Below, piece after piece: positions 51,493 through 62,727 of a DNA stretch of 64,000 nt. The stretch covers positions 6,116,517 to 6,180,516 of the forward strand of contig VXAI01000019.1 of assembly GCA_013399305.1 (NCBI GenBank), written 5' to 3'. The position numbers were made by a program, and so were the translations under genes. The stretch is from Rostratula benghalensis (lineage: Eukaryota; Chordata; Aves; Charadriiformes; Rostratulidae). The notes under the pieces are model-generated. The model was given only the letters and a program-made list of their open reading frames with translations. It made no database searches and was not told the DNA's origin. How positions within the stretch are numbered: position 1 is the first letter of the stretch; the number at the start of each line of letters is the position of its first letter.

Positions 51493-54400
51493 GTATGGAA
51501 TGCAGCATGAAGATATTTATGGGATTTCTATGAAACTCCACGTTAAAACTGGACTCTTGGAGATCCTTCCAAGAAGTAAAGATACGTGCAAATCTATGGT
51601 AAAATCAGTATCTTTCTGCATCACTACTACATTCTTTAACCGGAATCTTTCCTTAAGCACTTCAGATAAGAACAGTAAAGCCCAAGGAAAATTATTGTAA
51701 TTTCTTTATGTTATCACTCACTCAAAGTATTAAATTCTGACATTTTTCTTCACTTCATGAATTGTCACTATTAGCTTCCATTCCTCTTGACCTTCTAATT
51801 CCCTTTATCCTCTCCTGTAACTGCCTCCTTCCCTCTTATTTCACAGAATTCGACAAAGTTCTCTCCCTCTTAATCCAGTAATAGCTCCCCCACTCAAAAT
51901 TCATGAATCTCTCAAAACCCACACAAATAGGCAGCAAAAAATTGGGAACTGATTGATTCTTCTCCCACAAACTTTTTCTTAACACTTCAGAACAGCATCT
52001 TGCACAATAATATTGTAGTTCTGGTTTGAGGTGGTGGTTAATCTAAATAGCCATTAACACCAGCCTGTTTGCTGTTTTGTTTTTCAGAAGACAGAAACTT
52101 TTTCTAACACTTCTTCTTTTCTCCCAAAGCCCCAGGTTAGTGGAAGAATGCTTAAGCAGGGCTGTGTCCAGGTCTGAAGGAGAAGCAAACATATTTGTTT
52201 CTACAGAGATAATCTCAAGCTAAATTATTCAAAGTCAACATTCCATTGGTGTTTTGGTATTAATATTTTTAGAGTTAGGTAAATTTTATATGCAAACACA
52301 ACACAAGCAGGTTATGTATCTGCTCCTTTTGACACCTTTTAGCATGTGAAATTATATTTTAAAATAAATTAACTCAAAGAATTGGGTATCTTTTCATTTA
52401 CAAACTGCTTTAGCATTCTACTTTTAAAATACCTTCCCATAAAAAGACAGAACATGAACAAGTCAGATTTAATCTCACAAAGCTTAGGACGATGACAGCT
52501 TTTGTAATGATATTGAGATTGCAGGTATAACTTTTTGAAAATAAAATTGGGGATTCTTTTTTGTTGAATTGAGAGATTTCATAGCTATTACTGACAAAAC
52601 AGGAACTTATGACATCGTAAGGGCTTGTCCTCAGTTCACTAAAAACTTACCTGTCATTTCTTCTTACAGAGGAACAACAGTAGAATGGGAAATACAAAAA
52701 CTATGTGTAATTTTATTACACTTCTCATTTTTAAATCTCAATCTGAGAAAACACATATTCTTTTACCCACTTAGTTTTATCAGGAATATTGCTCTCAGGA
52801 ACACCCTTTTCTGAGAGGGCAGACAGCTCAGACTCACTGATAATTCCATATTCTGTTTTGTGCTTAGTAGAAAGTGTGGGTTTGGGACAGATTTTTACAA
52901 TTATTCTAGTCATCCCACTTCCATTCTCATACACACCTTCTCTTTTCCTCTCTCCTAGGGTTATTTCAGACCTCCCCTAAATGATATTTTTGCTTTATAC
53001 TCTATGTGTTCTTATCTGTGGTAAGTGTGTTGAACTTAAAGGAAGATGGGAAATACAGATTGTACTTTTGTGTATGTTCTTTCTCACCTTCAGTCAAAGA
53101 AATCTGCCCTTATCTTCCCTCCACACACAGTGGTGGAATTCCCTATCACCAAGTCTACCAAAAATGCTCAGGACATTTACACTAGAAAATTACTACTATT
53201 TCCACTTCCCACAGGAAGGAGAAGGCTGCAGAAGACCAGTATGTCACAGAGAGCATGTGCTGGCTCTTCTGGAACAGAGATTTATCAGGCTTCCAGGCTG
53301 CATTTTGGCCAACCTGAGCTGCTGTCACACCCCAGCTCATCAGAATCAACCTTGAATTCATCAGGATCAACTTTGTGAACTCCAGCCTAAAAATAAATGT
53401 TGTCATATGGAAATAAACGCCACCACTGCAGCTCTAATTATCCTCGTTTGATACATGAAGAAGAAGAGACAGAGAAGCTAAGCAACTTGTAAAAGAATCC
53501 TTGGGAGGTGGCACAGCGCATAAAAATCTGTGAAATTCTACAGACCACTTTAACTCCTTGGTCCCCTAAACCTTTTTATTCTCTTCCTTCCATGACAGAA
53601 AGAGTTTGTACTTTCTATTTTCCTGGTGTCCCAATCCTTGAGCAATTTTGCATCGCAACAGTACCTGTGAGTCTTCATTTCTCATTTAACGTTAGCTTCC
53701 AGATGTTACCATTTGCCCCAGCATTTTACTTTCCATTAATTTTTCTTCCTTTAGCTCATATTTTGCTTCCTTTCTTACTTGAACAAATTTTAAATGTGTG
53801 TCCCCTGTGTTGCTAGAACATTCAGGGTGGCTGACGGCCCCAAGAACAAGAGCAGAACACAAACTGTAGCAGAAATTCAAGTGGAAACTAAGATTGGTCT
53901 GGTCAGTCTTTGATTTTACTGAAACCTCTGATAATGATAATCAAGTAAATACTTTAACACAGAAATAATTACTAATCGTTTTTCTGAAGAAAAAGTACTA
54001 ATGTACTCTATCAACATGACTGGCAAAAGTGAAGAATTTACTACAGGTTACAGGTTACTTGCTCAATATTTTCAATTGTATGTCAAGTTATTTGTTAAGC
54101 TATGACCATTTAAATCATACCTGTTTTACAAGAGAAATTCAGCAGAAACAGTAGTAAAATCTGTTATGCTTGTCTAGCAGTTCCCACACATTCAGAGGTT
54201 CCAGAATTAGTTTTGTACTCATGTTCCTCAATACAGCTACTTATTTTCTTTTATTAGTTTCCCTACAAAATTCTACTGGAACTATTACCTTAAAGGTGGA
54301 TTTTCATTTTGTTAGAGATTATACACTTTTTCTTTCTTTCAAGAATTTGAATAGAAAGGATTAAACACATTCTCTTCTAACCTCAAAAAATCCCAAATAA

Positions 54401-56318
54401 TCCCAGAATAGTTGTACAAATTCAAAACAGCATTTAAAAATGAATAATTTAAACATTAAAATATACAATATAATTTGTGACTACTGTTAAAGAATTTTGA
54501 CCTAGAATCACGAAGGCTCTGCAGAAGTTTCTCACTTTTAACAGCAACAGATCTGCATTTTTCAAACCATGGCAGAACATTTTGGATTCTGCAGAAATAC
54601 ATGATTTTTCTAGAAATATGCATTCTTATAAAATAGAAAACAAACTCAGAAATGCAGAACCAGTTTAAAAAAAATGCAGCAAAACTGCACTCTTGCAATT
54701 CTTCTGGTATATAAAAATTTTTGCGTGTGTATATCTGAGTTCCCTCCCAAAATCAGTGTCTGCCTGATATCAATCAAAACCTGATTCCACGTTGTGGTTT
54801 TACACTTTCTGAAGTTCCTGGACTTGTTATATTATCTTCCTAGCTGTTGAGTAATATGTAGCAAGAGATTTTGTTCCTCAGGGAAATGTTTTAAGAATTA
54901 AGTCGTTTAAATACTTCCAAAAAATCCTGGGATAATTAAAAACCTTTCCTAATCCCCTGGACTGCATTGTTTACTTATCACCTGCAGAGCGAACAAAGGC
55001 AATTATTGAAATAATTTTGTTTATCCACAAAACCCAAGCCCTTTCTCTGTTCAAAAATGAAAGATTAAACTCCTTTAAACTCCCTTACCTCCAGGATCTT
55101 TCGCCTGAATCTCTTTTCATCCTACCATAACGTAGGAAGAATATGCACCATATCGTGCTGTACATCAACACATTTTTCCAAATAATTGGGAAACAGCTTT
55201 TCTTAAGCAGTGTCAAATCATTGTCTGCTTTTAAAAACACTTAATGGCTTGTACCAAAACCTTTTTATGCTAGGTCTACAGATTTTAAAATATGTTGAAA
55301 ATGGCCCTCATGATAAAGACTAAATAGACAGCCACAGTGCGATTAAAAATCACTTCTAAGATTTACAATCTGTTACATTCCTTAAGAGGGAAAGAGTAGA
55401 AAATATACTGGATCATCAAAAGATTCTGCAGCACAGAAAACTCAATAGTTTAGGACCCTTCTGCCTAGAAGAATGGTAACTGACATGGAATACAACAGAT
55501 CTCTGGGATATCAATAGTACTACTCACTGTTTTTTATGATAAAATTATCTTTTTATTTAAAATCAAATCATCATAAGCCAAAAAGGCAAAATAAAGATGA
55601 ACTCATGTAAACAGGTCACAGCTAAACTGAGAAAATCACTGTATCTGTTTGTTCTGGAAGTCAAAACTTTAGTGATAGGTTTGAAAACCTATCAGAAATT
55701 CATGGAATAAAGCCTTCAAAATATAACCTTCAGCTTGGGAAATCCCTGAGCTGTGGACTGCCACATGCCAGAAAGTTTCATTTTATGCTTGATCTGTTCT
55801 TATTTTTCCTAGGCATTTTTGACTATTAGAGGCAGAGCATCAGAGTAGGGCATCAAACTGAATATAGGCATTCTGCTTGTGTAAAAAAATCGAATTTTGA
55901 AAAACCTGAGGTTTTGAGACTTTTTTTTTTTAAAATCTTCATTTTGCATGTATTATACAAAACATCCATTTACATCAAAAGTGACTGAGGTAAAATATAT
56001 TAACTGTTGCTTCAGGATTTCATGGTGTAGCTCATTGTTGCATTTCTCGGGACGCCAAGAGAAAACTCATCTATTACCAGGGGTCAGGAGCAGGGAGCAC
56101 CAGTCACACCATAACAAGAAAGAAGTTAATTGTTGATATTTTTCTATTAGGGAAAAATCCATTAAAGTCAACACTACTGCTTTACCGTGACTGATGATAG
56201 ATTGCACTTCAAAAAATCAACGAGGCAAGCAAAGCTTTTCAAGATGGAATTGAAATCATCAGTACCCTAAAGAGATCTAGTTTTTCTTCCTGAGCTGTAC
56301 ATAGCCCTTTGGGGTTTG

Positions 56319-56319
56319 T

Positions 56320-56354
<35 letters not shown>
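56319..56354. repeat. (TTTA)9 microsatellite
   Basis: Nine exact TTTA units. A single unresolved base (N) lies seven bases past the end, at 56361, consistent with reads disagreeing near a length-variable repeat. Confidence 0.95.
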
Positions 56355-58374
56355 TCGTGGNGTGGGAGATATCCCAGATCCCTGCCAGAACACCTTTGTC
56401 CTTTGGAAGACAAGAAAAAACAAAAAAGGATTTGGGGAAAATATTGTCAATAAAGAGAGGAATAAAATGATCACACGTCAACAAGCATCTTTTACATCCC
56501 CTTAACACACAATTACTGCATCTAAACTGACTGATGGGGGGTGGGGGAAAGCTATTTGAACCTAAACAAATACTGTAGCTTGGAGCAACCTGTTTGACCT
56601 GTATCAACTTTCAACATTTAATATAATCCACAGAACAGTGAAGAATTGGAAGTAAATTTTCAGCAGGAGCATCCCTGCTAACCTTATTAACCCTCCCTTT
56701 CCCTTCTCCTAGTATGGAAGATATATATGTTTGTAATAGAGGCTTAATTCCTCACAGCTCTTGTAGCATTTCGTGTGTGGTTTCACATGAAATGGCTTCA
56801 ACTGGTTTCACTCGAAACAGAAATGTCTTGTGTACATTTTAAATTCTGCACTGAGTGATGAAAAAGAAATGCTGCTGTTCTTTTCCCAAGTGGAAAACAA
56901 CATTCACTGGCAGTTCAAGTTTATTTATTTGGTGTGTTTCTGCTACAGGTCTCAATTTTTAAAGAGCAGTCTAAAGTGTAATGAAACATCATTGTAAAAG
57001 GGCAGAGAATATTCTAGACTGACCTGTCAAACCAGTTGGTTGTTTCCAAGTTTGCTACTACCACGACTAATATGTAAAGTGGATGAGGAGACAAAACCAC
57101 ACAATTGTTTTTGGTTTTGCTTGCCATTTTTAAATTATTTTAAAAAGCTGAGTCTATACCAGCTATAACTGCCAGGGAAAGCAACACAACACTTGTCTTC
57201 CTTTGAACATCCACGGGCTAATCTTCCAGTCAGGAAGTATTTTCCCATAAATGCATTTCCAATAAACCAATGACTTCTTTCCACTTCAGCTCTGTCAGCC
57301 GCACCTGAGAAACAGGCATCTTCATGGTTATTTAAAAAGCACACTACCAGTTAATAACTTTGTTCTGATGAAGGCTGGAAGCTCCGAGAACAGACTAAAA
57401 ATCAAAGCAGTTGTTAAAGTGCCCAGCTGCTCTATTTCCTATTAGCAATTTTCTCAGACTGGTTACTTTCGCTTCACTTTAAGCGAACTGAGCAGTTGGT
57501 CCTACTTAATCCTACTGATCTGCTCTCCCAAAATACAGGGAAAACAACAGAGCACATTCACCAACGCTGCGTTTCAGGGAGGACCCCATCTGTGGTGTTC
57601 TTCCATTCTCCCACTGGCAGGAAATTGTGCAGAATAATACTCCATTCCCTCACTGTAGGAGAGGAAAAGTGGTATGAGCCAACGCACTTCTCCTGATTCC
57701 TAACCAAACAGGGGCACGCCAGCAGAATTTCCTGAAACTGTTTCAGTTACCTCGAGTATATAGCTGGTAAGTTTATAAAAAACATTCCAAATAACCTGTT
57801 TGCTGAGCCTGTTTGTCACAGCACCACCAGTATTGCTACGGCCAGTGTTTACATGGGCAAAGGACCCACAATGAACCAGTCAACAGCAAATCCTTCTCCA
57901 TACACTGACAGTGAAGTTCTCATGAGGTCACCTACCAAGGGTAACACTCGAATTCTGAATCTCCCACAGGACATTAGGGCAAAGGAGTCCTCCACCAGTC
58001 ATGAAGAATCCTTCTATTAAGCTTCAAGATGGCAGTGAAATGCAGTGACTGCTTTCTCAATAAGGTAATGAAGGGGTTAATTAAGCCATTCTGACAGCCA
58101 GTAAATACTGCAAAACCATTTCAGCTTGATGTTGCAATTTTTATATTTCATCCTTCTCACTCTCATACCTTTTTTTTAGTTCTTTTTTTTTTTTTTTTGT
58201 CTGTTGGAAGATTTGCTAACACAAACCTTCCCATGAAGTGCAGCACAGCCAGAAATCTATCCCCAACAAAAGAAACTTCAGCTCATTTCTTGGCAGCAAA
58301 ATAGAAGTAACAAAGGAGAAAGACCCAGGTTTTCAAGTTGTTAAAAATACTTTCACTACTGGCTTCGCCTTACC

Positions 58375-58410
58375 AAAAAAAAAAAAAAAAAAGGAAAAAA
58401 AAAAGAAAAT
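58375..58410. repeat. A-rich purine tract
   Basis: Eighteen A, GG, ten A, G, then A-rich sequence. Together with the 16-T run at 58183-58198 it could pair as a distant inverted repeat, but homopolymers alone do not support a functional call. Confidence 0.85.
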
Positions 58411-59270
58411 AATTGTTCGTGCCAAAGTTCTGAAAGTCACTCCTCTACAGCATTTTGTCCATACTGCTGTGCAATATGTGAGTATAATATCAAGGTTTAA
58501 AGAATTACTGCATGACCAGTACAACAAGGCCTCTAAAATACGTTATCATATTTAGGGTTTTCATAAAGCCAAGCAAGTGTTCACATATGGGGAGAATAAG
58601 AGTGACACCACAGAAAGATAAGGTTAGACAGAAATATAAATCAAGCTTTTGGAATAGTAACATTTAGAACAGATATAAGAGAAACCTGATAATGATCACA
58701 AAATAAAGGTAGGTAAGAACAGCAAAATTAGTCTTAAAAAGGCAATGATATTTAACAATGAAGGTGCAGAGGTACTAGGTAATTTGGAAAAATCCCCTCT
58801 AGTTCTAAATACTAATCTAAGCAAAAATTGCTTTGCTCAATTTTATAATGCCTAATATTACCTTACTACAATGACAGTCATTATGCTATAACAAATACCA
58901 TATTACCCTAATACAATTACATAATTGCATAATTATAAAGAAAAAGACCTTGTAAAAATCTATACAGAATGTTGTTTCACTCGATATTAGAAAGAGCAGA
59001 CAACCCTGTAATTTTCATCTGTATCAATAGTATGATATTAGACAAATAAATGTGGCAGCATACTGGGGAGTGCTGCTATCTCATAGCCCAGGAAGTGTCA
59101 GACTTGTGGGCTGCAAGAGTGGTGAATGCTCACACATGCTAAGTCTGATGTGCTTTGCATGCCTAAAATTCCCAGCACACACTCAGAGGAACGCTACAGT
59201 CAACCTACACAGGTCTGACATCCTCAGAATACACCAAGACCTCCATGCTGTAAAACAGACCAGCCTCATA

Positions 59271-59337
59271 AATTATATATAACATCTAATATATATATAT
59301 AATATACAAATATTATGTATATATAATAAATGCATAT
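59271..59337. repeat. AT-rich dinucleotide and inverted tract
   Basis: A run of TA/AT dinucleotides (about 59288-59301) lies inside an almost pure A/T segment with several overlapping self-complementary words such as atattatgtatatataat. It is prone to cruciform formation and polymerase slippage. No gene is associated. Confidence 0.75.
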
Positions 59338-59473
59338 CTGTTGTAAATATAACTCAATATGCATTATTTGGACCTAAATATAACTTTTGACCCACTGTGA
59401 ATATTCAGCATAATAAGCATTTGATGCATTGTGCTGTTAGCAATTTGTGTGGGCCACGCAGCCATGCTCTTTA

Positions 59474-59640
59474 TGGTGAGACCCTGGCCCAGGTTGCCCA
59501 GAGAAGCTGCCCCATCCCTGGAGGGGTTCAAAGCCAGGTTGGATGGGACTTGGAGCAACCTGGTCTGAAGGGAGGTGTCTGGAGGGCAGGAGGTGGAACT
59601 CAATGATCTTTAAGGTCATTCAAGCCATTCTATGATTCTA
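59474..59640 (+). mobile_element. CR1 LINE, short 3' fragment (group A)
   Basis: The order is 'tggtgagaccctggcccagg', 'ttgcccagagaagctgcccc', 'atccctggaggggttcaaag', 'ccaggttggatgggacttgg', 'agcaacctggtctgaaggga' and the tail 'caatgatctttaaggtcatt' with 'ccattctatgattcta'. Relative to other group A copies it has lost a few bases before 'gccccatccctgg' and in the tail. About 165 bp remain. It stands tail-to-tail with the next CR1. Confidence 0.95.
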
Positions 59641-59668
59641 CGCTTGACTTGTTACAACTGCGTAGTCT

Positions 59669-59853
59669 TGTAATCATCTAGGTTGGAAGAGACCTTTCAG
59701 ATCATCAAGTCTAACCACCAACCTAATGCTGACAAAACTACCAGTAACCCACGTCCCTCAGCACCACGTCCACCCATCCTTTAAAGACCTCCAGGGCTGG
59801 TGACTCCACCACTTCCCTGGGCAGTTTGTTCCATTGCTTCAGGAAGTGCTCTT
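59669..59853 (-). mobile_element. CR1 LINE, 3' fragment (group B), inverted to its neighbour
   Basis: The reversed tail 'taatcatctaggttggaaga' is followed by 'gacctttcagatcatcaagt', 'ctaaccaccaacctaatgct', 'cgtccctcagcaccacgtcc', 'acccatcctttaaagacctc', 'ggtgactccaccacttccct' and 'gggcagtttgttccattgct'. These match the reversed group B copy at 28172. The 3' ends of this copy and the plus-strand copy face each other about 28 bases apart. Confidence 0.94.
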
Positions 59854-60250
59854 AGGAATTATGCTTAAAAGTTTTAAAATAAAACATACCCCTATGTGAT
59901 TCCTTGAATCAGTCATGGTGTTTAAAGGCAAATTAATACTCTGTACTTTACATTCTTGTCACTTCCACAGCCAAGCATACCCATGTTTCTGCTGGTACAA
60001 ACTGGTTTTCATAAATTCTACAGCTGTTACAGAAACCCATGTCGTACCAGCACATAGTATTCTCCCTGAAAATTCAATCTAGGAAGCAATTAATGCTATA
60101 AAACCTTCCTCACAGAAATATTTATTCAGATTTCATTTAAGGAATTGAATGCCTCTTTTAACTTAGCAAGAGTTTAACAATGAAATCCTTAATGGGCTCT
60201 GATATGAAAAGATTTGAATCAATTCGCCATTCCACAGTAGGACTGAAGGG

Positions 60251-60290
60251 AAAAAAAAAAAAAAAAAAAGAAAGAAAATAAAAAAAAAGA
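60251..60290. repeat. Poly-A run and purine tract
   Basis: Nineteen consecutive A, then GAAAG-type purine sequence and another eight-A run. It is low complexity and no retrocopy body was recognised upstream. Confidence 0.85.
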
Positions 60291-61406
60291 ATGTGCCCTA
60301 GAAGGACAAAACATGAACTGAGGAAAGTAGAAAAATACCTAAAAATTTTAAGTGATTATCAGATTCTATGACTTTTGCTTGCTTAAAGTGCATTATGAGA
60401 TTCTTTTGTTTTAATAAATCAGCCTTTAAATGAGATGATCTGAGATAGCTGAGAGCATAAGCAAGCTGTTCAAATCAAAATGCATTGCCTTTCCAGTCTT
60501 AAAATTCAGGTTTTGGTGCCTACTGGCTAACAAATGCCTCTGCAGTCAAAGGAAGAGGTGAAATATCTCAAGAGCAACTGTACTCTTGTGGTTTTATTCT
60601 ACTGTTAGTTTTAGAAATTATTGTAAGATTTTTAAAATATCAAAAGTCTCTTTTATGGTAGTCAGTTCTTTCAGTTGCAGAGAATATTGTAAATAGATTT
60701 ATCAATGTTAAAATGTATAGAATATTTTAAGGCCCACATCCTGCAAAGACTTAAATATCAAATTTATACCCATATACCCAAGATATATATTCAAATTCAT
60801 GGGAATGCTCACATCCTGAAATGTTGCATGCATTTAAATAGTTGTTAGAAGCGTGGTTTGCACTTCCAAAACACTCATTTTTTCAATGTATTTTCCACTT
60901 CAGAGAGAAATGTTTGTGAAATGACCTGGTTTTATATTATTCTTTGAAAAAAAAAAACAAAACCCCACACCAAAACCTCTTAACAAATAACTGGCAAACA
61001 AACCTCTGAGATTGGAAATTTAATAAAGAATAATAAAAAGATGAGTAATCAGCCTTAAAAAAGAAAGTAAAGAAATGAAGCACTGGTTTAATTGGAGAAA
61101 AAGAAGCCCCATTAATTTAGCAACCAAATCCTGCTTTCTAGCAAAACCTCATGGTTTGGAATACTTTTGCTGTTCAGGTACTGACACCTGACAGAAGATG
61201 TATTTCTCTACCTTTTGTTTGGCTAATTTTTTATTGCTTTAAACTATTTCTAGGAGTATGCTCAAAAGTAGCATTGTGATGCAGTTGAAAGTGACCATAC
61301 AAAAGAGGTTCTTGATACAAATTTAAAAAGCCTCAAAGCAACAGAGCTGCTTTTGGCAAATGATATGTAATTAGGGGCACCATTCCAGTGGCTTCATTTA
61401 ATTACA

Positions 61407-61432
61407 CCCCCCCCCCCCCCCCCCCAAAAAAA
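61407..61432. repeat. Poly-C run (19 C) followed by 7 A
   Basis: Nineteen uninterrupted C then seven A. The minus strand is a run of 19 G, which can form a G-quadruplex. Runs of this length are error-prone in sequencing, so the exact count is unreliable. Confidence 0.95.
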
Positions 61433-62660
61433 TATCTATTTAAAGTTTACCAAGTAATTGCACTTTTTTACTATTCAAAGATATTGGTAGTCTTGGAAGT
61501 CTTTACCCAGGTACTCATATTATTTTGCCAATATAAAGATGCTCGAAGATTTACAAGCACAACAGGTCTGTATTTTATGAATTTTATATACTTGTGTTAT
61601 TTTTGCAAAATTAAATACATTTTCAAACTGAATCCTATGTGTGTATACCCAGAAAGTCAACACAATCTGAAGGTAATGAACATTCCTGAACTTCTAAGGG
61701 AAAGGAAGGGTAAATGGATTGGTGTTACAGGAAGGGATGGTCTAGAGAAGGAGAGCACAAATTTATTACCATCTATAACAAACAAGAATTCAAGAATTTT
61801 CCTATTAAGTCCTGAAAACCTGATTCTCGTTGGACTAGAAGAGGGTAATGGTATGCAGCCTCTGGATTTCTGGAAATATTTTTCTTGTGTGAACTGTTCA
61901 TGAATAATGCCAGCGCGCCTTTGTAAGGCATGTGGTGGCAAACATCAAAGGCGGCAGCAGGCCACTGAGGTTGCTTCAATGTGATCTCTACAGAGTTCTT
62001 AGACTGCTGAATAAAAAAAAAAAAAAAGCCTCAGCTAACGTCTGCAGACGCCTCCAGTCCTCCCTTAATCAAATCTCCTTCCCAATTGATGCAATCAAAA
62101 TATCAGTCACTCGGATGTGTTGCACGGAAAGGTGTTGCCTCGTGTTCAGGGTACACCAGTCTGGACTCTAGATAATCTACTTTGGAAAGAATGCATAAAT
62201 TCTAATGTTCCCAACAAGCATGCCCTATCTGAGGACAAACTGGGGCTTCATGTTATACTCAGGATTCATCCCAGAAACATTCAACTTTGGAAAAGCACCC
62301 CGAGATAGAGTAACCCCTGAGGAACTTACACACCCTTAGTAACGCAGGTCTTCCATATACTTTTAGCATCATCATCAAACCAAGATAAAGTTCATTTTTT
62401 CATTAAGGTATGGGGCAAAACTGTCTCATACTATATTTAAAAAAAAAAAAAAAAGACACAATTCATAAGCAGCAGGAATTTTAGATTTCAGGAAATCTGA
62501 AATAACAGAAAGAGGCATCCTTATCCTAAACAGGAAGCATTAATTTGCAATCAAATTCACTTTTTTCACACAAGATTTACATTCAGTGAAATGACTTTAA
62601 CACCTCTAAGCCTATTCCACCTGGAAGTTAGATTATCCTACTTGAACACTTTTCTTTCTG

Positions 62661-62727
62661 AAAAAAAACCCCAAACCAAAACAAAAAAACCCACAAACAA
62701 TCAAAAAAGGCCCCAACCCCCTCCAAA
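62661..62727. repeat. A/C-rich low-complexity tract
   Basis: About 65 bases made almost wholly of A and C (for example accccaaaccaaaacaaaaa, later ggccccaaccccctcc). It has the same strand-asymmetric character as the tracts at 17718 and 60948. Confidence 0.75.

Larger units (their letters stand above)
47691..59473. other. Long unique non-coding stretch
   Basis: Nearly 12 kb without a recognisable gene or interspersed repeat. Overlapping open frames at 52981-53378 (124 and 110 codons) and 53508-53816 (102 codons) have no recognisable domain, and an antisense frame is also open at 53182-53406. Low stop density by chance is the simplest reading. Minor repeats are (ACTCA)n at 48960-48979, T-rich 51461-51492, (TTTA)9 at 56319-56354, poly-T 58183-58198, poly-A 58375-58410 and an AT-rich inverted tract at 59271-59337. 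A mixed-composition segment lies at about 57700-58020. Confidence 0.65.

Noticed and set aside
52981..53406. Three overlapping open frames (124 and 110 codons plus, 74 codons minus)
   Set aside because: Openness in several frames at once points to locally low stop density, not coding selection. No known domain is present.
58183..58410. Poly-T then poly-A as a long hairpin RNA gene
   Set aside because: Only homopolymers pair. The sequence between shows no extended complementarity.
61388..62027. Retrocopy model: 171-codon frame, then AATAAA and poly-A
   Set aside because: The hexamer runs directly into the A run without the usual spacing, no target-site duplication was found, and the frame has no recognised homologue.
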